From Sporomusaceae bacterium UBA7701 (lineage in GTDB: Bacteria > Bacillota > Negativicutes > Sporomusales > UBA7701): DNA of 64,000 bases. Positions 7,453 to 14,718 of this stretch are shown one piece after another. The notes under the pieces were generated by a model, which did no database searches, had not been told where the DNA came from, and saw only the letters and a list, made by a program, of their open reading frames with translations. The number at the start of each line of letters is the position of its first letter. Positions within the stretch are counted from its first letter, which is position 1. A program made the position numbers and the translations under genes. The DNA is taken from the NCBI GenBank assembly GCA_002482545.1, contig DLGF01000016.1, positions 124,001 to 188,000 of the forward strand, in the 5' to 3' direction.

Positions 7453-7875
7453 CTAGTAGGGATAACAGGACGGGTTGCACAACCGCGGCGGGCGGCAGGA
7501 GGGGCTGCAGGCGGTCGCGGGGGAACAGGACGGACGACAACGGGGACGGCAGTTGTACGGGAAGCAATTTCGCGGGTTGCAGGTTGGATAACAACTGGGA
7601 TTGCAGGATGGCTGGCAACGCGGGCTGCAGTAACTGTTCGGGCTGCAGGAGTAGCGAGGATTGCAGAAACTATGATACGGATTGCAGGATCCCTGGTACG
7701 GGCTGCAGGAACTATAGTCCGGGCGGCAGTTGGGGCTGCAGGCCACACCGGTGGAGGGAAAACAGCCGCTGCTTGATGAGTAGGTGGAATAGGATACCCG
7801 GTCGTCATCCCACTCATCGTCCCAGGACATCATTTCGGGCTCTTCCCATTTGGGTCGCTTGAGATCTTCAGACAT
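7453..7875 (-). CDS. Cysteine-rich C-X-P repeat protein, candidate RiPP precursor or spore-surface protein
   Basis: A 140-residue protein starting MSEDLKRPKWEEPEMM. ATG at 7875 has GGGAGGAAG upstream and lies inside the 3' end of the radical SAM gene (8-bp overlap). Residues 1-27 are acidic, with 11 Asp/Glu and three Trp, like a leader; 28-37 are Ser/Tyr-rich. From Cys38 to Cys137 there are 20 cysteines and every one is followed by X-Pro (X = S, N, R, F, Y or Q), spaced 4 to 8 residues apart. Many repeats are C-X-P-S or C-X-P-R. No other domain is present. Coupling to a SPASM enzyme suggests that the cysteines are substrates for thioether or other radical modification; a crosslinked spore-coat protein or metal-binding protein are alternatives. 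I do not recognise a named family. Confidence 0.8.
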   Translation of the reverse strand: MSEDLKRPKWEEPEMMSWDDEWDDDRVSYSTYSSSSGCFPSTGVACSPNCRPDYSSCSPYQGSCNPYHSFCNPRYSCSPNSYCSPRCQPSCNPSCYPTCNPRNCFPYNCRPRCRPSCSPATACSPSCRPPRLCNPSCYPY

Positions 7876-9115
7876 GTACTTCTTCCTCCCATTTTCCAGT
7901 ATAAGGATTATACGGACAATCCGCCGAGCAGGCCAGCCAGCGCTTGCCGGAATCCGAACCCTGCGCGAGGGGGCGGCAATCGCTGCAGGCGTAGCGATAT
8001 TCACAATCCTTACATTTTTCTACTTGATCTTTAGTTGTGCGCCAGCACTGATCCAAAGATCGTCCGTTAAGTACTTCCGCCAGCGGCTTCGTTAATATAT
8101 TGCCGCAGGTCTGATTTCTGGCGAATATGCAAGGGATTACATCACCGCCGGCGGTAATGGCGATTTTGCCGGCCAGGCAGCTATGATAGTTATGGGCCCT
8201 GGCGAAGGATTCCTCATCGGTGTAAAACGGCGGCCGGATAGGCGGTTTGGCATAGGCGGTGGGCAGCAGGTCCTTGTCGTCGCCCCGTCCGGTCGGCCGG
8301 ACTACGTCGGGGGGAGAAACTTCGACGCCGAGCTTGGCGCAAAGCTCCATAATGTTGGCTGCTTCCAATTCGTTGGCTTTCATAAGTATGGAGGCGATCC
8401 GGAGCGGGATCTTTGCCGCCAGGATTTTGTGGATGGCGCCCAGCGTCTTTTCAAAGCTGCCGGGATTGAGGGTGACGGTGTCGTGCACCTGGGCGTTGTC
8501 GGCGTAGATGGTGGTGGCGACATGCATGTTATGGCTGGCGAAGAATTCGACGTCCGAATCGTCAACGAGCGTAGCGTTGGTAAAGATCTCGATATACTCG
8601 TAATTTTCGGCGCAGGCTTTTTCGGCGAGTTCGCGCCAGTGCGGATAAAGCATGGGTTCGCCGCCGATCAATTGAATGGCGGTTGCGCCGAGGGCGCGGG
8701 CTTCACTGATCAGCGACAGCCAGCGTTCATGCGGCACCGCGTCCGGTTCGCAGCAGGGACCGCTGGTTGCGTAGCAGTGCAGACACCGGTTATTGCAGAG
8801 CGAAGTCAGCTCCAGCCACAAGAAATCCAGCTTCTGCGGAGCCTCGCACGGACTTTCCGCCGCCGGTTCGGACGGCTTTGCCAGATAGAGAGAGCCAAGA
8901 TTCATTTCCGTCAGCCGGTGGAGAAAATCCAGGTACACTTTGTCGTCCGCCGCGTTGATATCCAGCACATCCTCCAGGGGGCTGTGCCGGCATGCCCGCA
9001 GCAACTGGAGGGCACCGGCGTTAACCGAGAATACTTTGCCTGTCTGAAGGTTGTAGATGGCTCCCCGCTTAGCGCCTTCCACCAGTTTGCAGCAGTCCTG
9101 CAGGCGATAATACAA
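7868..9115 (-). CDS. Radical SAM/SPASM protein with PqqD-like N-terminus, likely peptide maturase
   Basis: 415 residues. An N-terminal region (about 1-80) resembles the PqqD/RiPP-recognition fold. The radical SAM core has Cys107, Cys111 and Cys114 (CNNRCLHC) and GGEP at 151-154. The C-terminal SPASM-type region holds ten cysteines: 313, 329, 337, 357, 368, 371, 377, 380, 396 and 400, enough for two auxiliary Fe-S clusters. The start is TTG 9115 with AGGGGGAG 5 nt upstream; no better in-frame ATG is seen. It is transcribed with the overlapping C-X-P repeat gene, so it is the probable modifying enzyme. Such enzymes make thioether, C-C or epimerised peptides; the actual reaction is not deducible. 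Confidence 0.85.
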   Translation of the reverse strand: MYYRLQDCCKLVEGAKRGAIYNLQTGKVFSVNAGALQLLRACRHSPLEDVLDINAADDKVYLDFLHRLTEMNLGSLYLAKPSEPAAESPCEAPQKLDFLWLELTSLCNNRCLHCYATSGPCCEPDAVPHERWLSLISEARALGATAIQLIGGEPMLYPHWRELAEKACAENYEYIEIFTNATLVDDSDVEFFASHNMHVATTIYADNAQVHDTVTLNPGSFEKTLGAIHKILAAKIPLRIASILMKANELEAANIMELCAKLGVEVSPPDVVRPTGRGDDKDLLPTAYAKPPIRPPFYTDEESFARAHNYHSCLAGKIAITAGGDVIPCIFARNQTCGNILTKPLAEVLNGRSLDQCWRTTKDQVEKCKDCEYRYACSDCRPLAQGSDSGKRWLACSADCPYNPYTGKWEEEVHV

Positions 9116-9234
9116 TGTGACTCCCCCTTTAAAAACACGTTTGGTACATAATATGATACGGGTTACCTGCGTGTGCCTGGCTGAAGGAGTAAAAAGGTCG
9201 GGAGAGCCGTTGCCGGGATTTTTGAAAGGTTATG

Positions 9235-9263
9235 TTGACAACCTCCTGAAAATTCGCTATAAT
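9235..9263 (+). promoter_or_regulatory. Consensus sigmaA promoter of tRNA-Gly
   Basis: TTGACA at 9235-9240 and TATAAT at 9258-9263, spacing 17 bp: a perfect consensus promoter 25 bp before the tRNA. Confidence 0.9.
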
Positions 9264-9288
9264 AACCAATGTCGCGAGAACAAAATAT

Positions 9289-9363
9289 GCGGAAGTAGCT
9301 CAGTGGTAGAGCATCGCCTTGCCAAGGCGAGGGTCGCGAGTTCGAATCTCGTTTTCCGCTCCA
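9289..9363 (+). tRNA. tRNA-Gly (GCC)
   Basis: Acceptor GCGGAAG pairs with TTTCCGC (one G-T pair); the anticodon stem TCGCC/GGCGA encloses TTGCCAA with anticodon GCC. CCA is encoded at 9361-9363. It is a single-gene transcript between its own promoter and terminator. Confidence 0.95.
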
Positions 9364-9366
9364 CGC

Positions 9367-9402
9367 GCCAAAACCCCCGTCAGACCTGCCGGGGGTTTTG
9401 GC
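9367..9402 (+). terminator. Intrinsic terminator of tRNA-Gly
   Basis: A perfect 13-bp inverted repeat, GCCAAAACCCCCG (9367-9379) and CGGGGGTTTTGGC (9390-9402). Confidence 0.8.
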
Positions 9403-9531
9403 TTAAATCTTGTGTTTGGAAGGCAATTATGTTATTATTTAATTCATGGCGCAGCCAGACTTGAAATTTTGTCCCAAGAGTGGCAATACTAAGTCTGATC
9501 GATAAGTTAATAAGGAGGATGTACTTATTTC

Positions 9532-10821
9532 ATGAAAGTGACGGCAGAGAAAATAGACGCCCATAAGACAGTTTTGGCGATGGAGGTTCCGCAGGCCGAG
9601 GTGGGCAAAGCTTTTGACCGGGCCTACCAAAAGCTGGCGAACAAGGTGAACATCCCGGGATTTCGCAAAGGCAAGGTGCCCCGCAAGGTGCTGGAGATGC
9701 GCCTTGGCAAGGAAGCCTTGAAGGACGAGGCGCTGGAAATCCTCATCCCCAACGCCTACGGCAAAGCTCTCAAAGAGCAAGCCATCGACCCGGTAGATCG
9801 GCCCGAGATCGAAGTGGTGACCTTCGAGGAGAATGAACCGCTTGTTTTCAAGGCTACAGTGGTTGGCAAGCCCGAGGTGACCCTCGGAGAATATAAAGGT
9901 CTCACGGTCCAAAAGCCGGTTGTCGATATTACTGTGGACGATGTTGCGCAGGAGCTTGAAACTCTCCGCAACCGCAACGCCAAAATGGTAGTGGCGGAAG
10001 GAGCCGAACTTCAGAAAGGCGACTTTGCCATTATCGATTTCGAAGGGTTTGTCGACGGCCAGCCCTTCAAGGGCGGCGACGCCAAGGGCTATCCGCTGGA
10101 AGTGGGCTCGGGCAGCTTTATTCCCGGCTTCGAGGATCAGCTGCTCGGCGCGAAGGCTGCTGAGGAGCGGGAAGTGAAAGTGACTTTCCCGGCCGACTAT
10201 TTTGTTCCCGAGCTGGCCGGCAAGGAAGCCCTCTTCAAGGTTAAGGTCAACGATATCAAACGCAAAGAACTGCCTGAGCTTGACGACGAGTTTGTCAAGG
10301 AGGTCAGTGAGTTTAATTCGCTAGAGGAATTAAAGGCGGATGTCGAGAATAAATTAAAGGAGACCGCAACGGCGAAAGCCGAACGGGATTTCCGTTCCGG
10401 CGCGGTCAAGGCGGCGGTCGACAACGCGACCGTCGATATTCCGGAAGTCATGATTGAGCATGAGATTGACAATATGCTCAGAGAGATGGACGTCAACCTG
10501 CAGAACCGGGGGCTCAGCCTCGCCAAGTATCTGGAGATGGCCAAGACCGACATCGGCGCCCTGCGCGGCAACTACCGCGAATCGGCCCAGAACGGCGTTA
10601 AGGTCGACCTGGTGCTCGAGGCTGTGGCCAAGGCGGAAAGCCTGGAAGTAACTCCGGAGGACCTTGAGGCTGAGGTTGCGGCAATGGCTGCCGGCTACCA
10701 GGCATCGGTCGACGAAGTGCGCAAAATCGTCGTGGAGGAAGGCCGGGTGGGGGCCCTGGCGTCGCAGGCTCTCCGGAAAAAGGCGGCCAAGCTGCTGATT
10801 GACAGCGCGGTGGCTGAATAA
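9532..10821 (+). CDS. tig: Trigger factor, ribosome-associated chaperone and prolyl isomerase
   Basis: A 429-residue protein with the three trigger-factor domains: ribosome-binding N-domain (residues 1-150, with the signature GFRKGKVPRKVLE near 42-54), an FKBP-type prolyl isomerase domain (about 160-245, GDFAIIDFEGFVDG through VKVNDIKRKELPELDDEF) and the helical C-domain. It folds nascent chains at the ribosome exit tunnel. AAGGAGG lies about 12 nt before the ATG, rather far. The order tig-clpP-clpX-lonB-lon-engB is a common Firmicute arrangement. Confidence 0.96.
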   Translation: MKVTAEKIDAHKTVLAMEVPQAEVGKAFDRAYQKLANKVNIPGFRKGKVPRKVLEMRLGKEALKDEALEILIPNAYGKALKEQAIDPVDRPEIEVVTFEENEPLVFKATVVGKPEVTLGEYKGLTVQKPVVDITVDDVAQELETLRNRNAKMVVAEGAELQKGDFAIIDFEGFVDGQPFKGGDAKGYPLEVGSGSFIPGFEDQLLGAKAAEEREVKVTFPADYFVPELAGKEALFKVKVNDIKRKELPELDDEFVKEVSEFNSLEELKADVENKLKETATAKAERDFRSGAVKAAVDNATVDIPEVMIEHEIDNMLREMDVNLQNRGLSLAKYLEMAKTDIGALRGNYRESAQNGVKVDLVLEAVAKAESLEVTPEDLEAEVAAMAAGYQASVDEVRKIVVEEGRVGALASQALRKKAAKLLIDSAVAE

Positions 10822-10882
10822 CAAACTGCAGGATTGAACAATACAATAAAATATCAATACTAGGTAACCGAGGTGTGTTTCA

Positions 10883-11488
10883 ATGAACTTTGTCCCTATT
10901 GTTGTCGAACAGTCGAACCGTGGTGAGCGCGCGTACGATATTTACTCCCGCCTTCTGAAGGACCGCATTGTGTTTATCGGCGGACCCATTGACGACAACG
11001 TGGCCAATGTCATTATTGCTCAGATGCTTTTTCTAGAGTCTGAGGACCCCGATAAGGACATCCACCTGTATATTAATAGCCCGGGTGGCGTTGTCACCGC
11101 CGGATTGGCCATTTATGACACCATGCAGTATATCAAGCCCGATGTCTCAACCATTTGCCTCGGGCAGGCGGCCAGCATGGGGGCTGTGCTCCTGACGGCC
11201 GGTGCCAAAGGCAAGCGTTACGCCCTTCCTTATGCCCGCACGATGATCCATCAGCCGCATGGCGGGGCAAGGGGCCAAGCCACTGATATCGAGATTCACG
11301 CCCGTGAGATTCTCCATCTGCGCGAAGTGATCAATGACATTTTCGTGCGGCATACCGGGCAGCCGGCCGAGAGAATTCAGCGGGACATGGAACGGGATTT
11401 CTTCATGTCCAGTGAACAGGCTAAGGAATACGGCATCATTGATTCCGTGATTACGCGAAACGAAAGGCGCAAAGAAATTCCCAGATAA
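10883..11488 (+). CDS. clpP: ATP-dependent Clp protease proteolytic subunit
   Basis: A 201-residue serine protease with the catalytic triad visible: Ser98 in GQAASMGA, His123 in MIHQPHGG and Asp172 in MERDFFMS. Length and the INSPGG oxyanion-hole segment match ClpP. It forms the double-heptamer chamber fed by ClpX, encoded 11 nt downstream. No CtsR or CIRCE box was seen in the 61-bp gap after tig. Confidence 0.97.
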   Translation: MNFVPIVVEQSNRGERAYDIYSRLLKDRIVFIGGPIDDNVANVIIAQMLFLESEDPDKDIHLYINSPGGVVTAGLAIYDTMQYIKPDVSTICLGQAASMGAVLLTAGAKGKRYALPYARTMIHQPHGGARGQATDIEIHAREILHLREVINDIFVRHTGQPAERIQRDMERDFFMSSEQAKEYGIIDSVITRNERRKEIPR

Positions 11489-11499
11489 GAGGTGGTAAA

Positions 11500-12762
11500 A
11501 TGTTGAAGTTTGGGGATGACAGGGGTCAATTGAAGTGTTCCTTTTGCGGCAAGTTACAAGAACAGGTGAAGAAGCTGGTTGCCGGGCCCGGAGTTTATAT
11601 CTGTGACGAGTGCATCGAGCTTTGCAACGAGATAATTGAAGAAGAGCTGAGCGAGAATGTCGAACTCGAATTGCGCGACATTCCTAAGCCGAAAGAGATC
11701 CGCGATATCCTGGACCAGTATGTCATCGGCCAGGACGAAGCCAAGAAAAGTCTGGCGGTGGCGGTTTACAACCATTACAAGCGGATCAATCTCGGCACGA
11801 AAGTCGAAGATGTAGAGCTGCAGAAGTCGAACATCGTGATGCTTGGCCCTACCGGCAGCGGGAAGACCCTGCTGGCTCAGACGCTGGCCAAGATTCTGAA
11901 TGTACCTTTTGCCATCGCCGACGCCACTTCCCTTACGGAGGCCGGGTATGTGGGCGAGGATGTGGAGAACATCCTGCTCAAGCTTATCCAGGCTGCCGAC
12001 TATGACGTGGAAAAGGCTGAAAAAGGCATTGTGTATATTGACGAGATTGACAAGATTGCCCGCAAGTCGGAAAATCCGTCGATCACCCGGGATGTTTCGG
12101 GCGAAGGCGTTCAACAGGCCCTCCTGAAGATACTGGAGGGAACTGTGGCCAGCGTGCCGCCGCAAGGCGGACGCAAGCACCCGCATCAGGAATTTATCCA
12201 GATCGACACCACCAATATTCTGTTCATCTGCGGCGGCGCATTCGACGGCGTCGATAAGATTATCAGCGCCCGGACCGGCAAAAAGACCATGGGTTTTGGC
12301 GCCGAAGTGCGCAGCAAGGAAAAGAAGAAGGTTGGCGAGGTTCTGCGGCAAATCCTGCCGGAAGATCTTCTGAAGTTCGGTCTGATCCCGGAATTTGTCG
12401 GCCGCCTGCCGGTAATTGTCACGCTGGACTCTCTCGACGAAGAAGCGCTTATGCGCATTCTCACCGAGCCGAAAAACGCGCTTGTCAAGCAGTACCAGAA
12501 GTTTCTGGAGCTTGACAACGTTCAGCTCGAGTTCAAGGAGGAAGCCCTTCGGGCGATTGCCGACGAAGCCCTCAAGCGCAACACCGGAGCGCGGGGTCTC
12601 CGGGCGATCATCGAAGCCATCATGCGCAACGTGATGTACGAGGTGCCGTCCCGGGCCGACGTGGCCAAATGTATTGTGACCAAGGAAGTCGTGCTCAGCA
12701 AGGAAGAGCCGATTTTGGTTACAATTGATCGAAAAGCGAAGAAAAAAGAAGAATCTGCATAA
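11500..12762 (+). CDS. clpX: ATP-dependent Clp protease ATPase subunit
   Basis: 420 residues. The N-terminal zinc-binding domain has Cys13, Cys16, Cys35 and Cys38; the AAA+ module has Walker A GPTGSGKT, Walker B IVYIDEIDKIA and the ClpP-contacting IGF-like loop replaced by KKTMGFGAEV-region residues typical of ClpX. It unfolds substrates and threads them into ClpP. It starts 11 nt after clpP with AGAGGTGG upstream and is followed by a strong terminator. Confidence 0.97.
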   Translation: MLKFGDDRGQLKCSFCGKLQEQVKKLVAGPGVYICDECIELCNEIIEEELSENVELELRDIPKPKEIRDILDQYVIGQDEAKKSLAVAVYNHYKRINLGTKVEDVELQKSNIVMLGPTGSGKTLLAQTLAKILNVPFAIADATSLTEAGYVGEDVENILLKLIQAADYDVEKAEKGIVYIDEIDKIARKSENPSITRDVSGEGVQQALLKILEGTVASVPPQGGRKHPHQEFIQIDTTNILFICGGAFDGVDKIISARTGKKTMGFGAEVRSKEKKKVGEVLRQILPEDLLKFGLIPEFVGRLPVIVTLDSLDEEALMRILTEPKNALVKQYQKFLELDNVQLEFKEEALRAIADEALKRNTGARGLRAIIEAIMRNVMYEVPSRADVAKCIVTKEVVLSKEEPILVTIDRKAKKKEESA

Positions 12763-12796
12763 GAAAGGGAGAAATATTTCTCCCTTTCTTTTTTTT
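12761..12796 (+). terminator. Intrinsic terminator after clpX
   Basis: A perfect palindrome from 12761 to 12790 (arms AAGAAAGGGAGAAAT and ATTTCTCCCTTTCTT) followed by six further T. Confidence 0.92.
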
Positions 12797-12899
12797 GCCC
12801 TAAAACGGTTCTGATTGCCTGTTTTTACTAGGATAAAATCACTTACGCTGCCAATACTAACCCTGAAGAATTGCTGTGGAAAGGAGGTTTGCTAGCAAG

Positions 12900-14588
12900 G
12901 TGGATTATGCGGTAAACATCATTACTGTAATTCAGTTTTTCTTTGCCTTGGTGATCGGGATGTACTTCTGGAATCTGCTGCGCACCCAGCAAGGCAATAA
13001 GGTTGCTGTCGAACGGGAATCAAAAAAAGAAATGGACAAGCTGCAAAGATTGCGTGAAATATCCCTTACCGAGCCGTTGTCGGAAAAGACTCGTCCTGCC
13101 AGTTTTGGCGAGATCGTCGGCCAGGAGGAGGGCCTTAAAGCCCTGAGGGCTGCACTTTGCGGACCAAACCCACAGCATGTCATCATGTACGGTCCGCCCG
13201 GCGTGGGCAAAACGGCGGCGGCCAGGCTGGTGCTGGATGAAGCCCGGAGGAACACAATGTCACCGTTTGCTTCCAGCGCCAAATTTATTGAAATGGACGC
13301 GACCACCGCGCGGTTTGACGAACGCGGCATAGCCGACCCGCTGATCGGGACGGTTCACGATCCTATTTACCAGGGCGCCGGACCGCTTGGCATCGCTGGC
13401 ATTCCTCAGCCCAAAGCCGGCGCGGTGACTAAGGCTCATGGGGGAATTCTGTTTATCGACGAGATCGGCGAGTTGCATAACATTCAGATGAACAAGCTGC
13501 TGAAAGTCCTGGAAGACCGGAAGGTGTTTCTGGAAAGCTCCTATTATAATAGCGAGGACACCAACATACCCTCCCACATCCACGACATTTTCCAGAACGG
13601 GCTCCCGGCCGATTTCCGGCTCATCGGCGCCACTACACGGATGCCCCAAGATATTCCCCCGGCTATCCGGTCCCGCTGCGTGGAGATTTTTTTCCGGCCC
13701 CTGCTGCCGGACGAGATCGGCCTGGTTGCAAGGAACGCGGCCCGCAAGGTCGGCCTGATCATCGAGGAACAGGCTGTGGAAGTAATAAAACGTTACGCCA
13801 CCAACGGCCGCGAAGCCGTGAATATTGTTCAGATTTCGGCGGGAATCGCCTTGAACGACGCGAAACAAGCCATCACCTGCCAGGATGTGGAATGGGTCAT
13901 CAACTTCGGTCAATACAGCCCGCGGCCGGAAAAAAAGATCGGAGCCAAACCGCAGGTCGGGTTTGCCAACGGACTGGCGGTATACGGACCCAATATCGGC
14001 ACGGTCATGGATATCGAAGTTTCCGCTGTTCCCAATCTGCTTGGAACGGGCAAACTCACCGTTACCGGCGTAGTGGATGAAGAGGAGATCGGCGGTCCGG
14101 GACGGACCATGCGGCGTAAAAGTATGGCGAAGGGTTCGCTGGATAATGTACTCACCGTACTTACGAACCAATTTGCTATCGACTGCCAGAAGTATGATAT
14201 TCATGTCAATTTCCCTGGAGCCGGGCCGATTGACGGCCCTTCGGCCGGAGTAACGGTGGCCGCTGCGGTATATTCCGCCATTCACAGCATTCCCATCGAC
14301 AACCTGGTGGCGATGACTGGTGAGATATCGTTGCGCGGCTTGGTCAAACCGGTAGGCGGCGTGAGCGCGAAGATTACCGCCGCCAAGCAGGCCGGCGCCC
14401 GCAGGGTGATTATCCCCCGCGAGAACTGGCAGGAGCTTTATAAGGATATCGGCATCGAAGTCATCCCGGTGGACACCATCGACGAAGTATTCAAATACGC
14501 CCTGCTCAAAGCCAATGACGTGCGGCGGGTGGAGCTTTACGCTCCCCAGCCCGATCTTCTTACCGCAGCGGGCGTGAATATGAATTAA
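12900..14588 (+). CDS. lonB: ATP-dependent protease LonB, membrane-anchored
   Basis: About 562 residues from GTG 12900, which puts AGGAGG (12882-12887) in front and leaves a short N-terminus before the membrane anchor VIQFFFALVIGMYFWNLL, as in Bacillus LonB. A GTG at 12876 in the same frame would place the ribosome site inside the gene, so I prefer 12900 although the 12-nt spacing is long. The AAA+ domain has Walker A GPPGVGKTAA and Walker B GGILFIDEIGEL; the C-terminal protease domain has DGPSAGVTVAA with the catalytic Ser and GGVSAKITAAKQAG with the catalytic Lys. In Bacillus LonB is sporulation-linked, which supports a spore-forming lineage. Confidence 0.93.
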   Translation: MDYAVNIITVIQFFFALVIGMYFWNLLRTQQGNKVAVERESKKEMDKLQRLREISLTEPLSEKTRPASFGEIVGQEEGLKALRAALCGPNPQHVIMYGPPGVGKTAAARLVLDEARRNTMSPFASSAKFIEMDATTARFDERGIADPLIGTVHDPIYQGAGPLGIAGIPQPKAGAVTKAHGGILFIDEIGELHNIQMNKLLKVLEDRKVFLESSYYNSEDTNIPSHIHDIFQNGLPADFRLIGATTRMPQDIPPAIRSRCVEIFFRPLLPDEIGLVARNAARKVGLIIEEQAVEVIKRYATNGREAVNIVQISAGIALNDAKQAITCQDVEWVINFGQYSPRPEKKIGAKPQVGFANGLAVYGPNIGTVMDIEVSAVPNLLGTGKLTVTGVVDEEEIGGPGRTMRRKSMAKGSLDNVLTVLTNQFAIDCQKYDIHVNFPGAGPIDGPSAGVTVAAAVYSAIHSIPIDNLVAMTGEISLRGLVKPVGGVSAKITAAKQAGARRVIIPRENWQELYKDIGIEVIPVDTIDEVFKYALLKANDVRRVELYAPQPDLLTAAGVNMN

Positions 14589-14590
14589 GC

Positions 14591-14616
14591 AAAGGACGGT
14601 GCGCCGTCCTTTTTTC
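14591..14616 (+). terminator. Intrinsic terminator after lonB
   Basis: AAAGGACGG and CCGTCCTTT arms around TGCG, followed by a T-run to about 14615. Confidence 0.88.
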
Positions 14617-14718
14617 CATTCCACCGGCCGAGAGGATTTTTCCCGGCCCTTTGAGAATATTTATAATTACGGACGTTGAAACTAACATTGTTATGCCAGA
14701 CGAAGGAGGCGAAGCTTT

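Noticed and set aside
7450..7760. Short repeated units (GGGCTGCAGG-like) suggesting a CRISPR or satellite
   Set aside because: The repeats follow the codons for the C-X-P units of the minus-strand gene; spacing is irregular in multiples of three and there are no unique spacers of constant length.
12876..12899. GTG 12876 as the lonB start
   Set aside because: It places AGGAGG inside the gene; starting at 12900 gives the short N-terminus before the membrane helix seen in known LonB.
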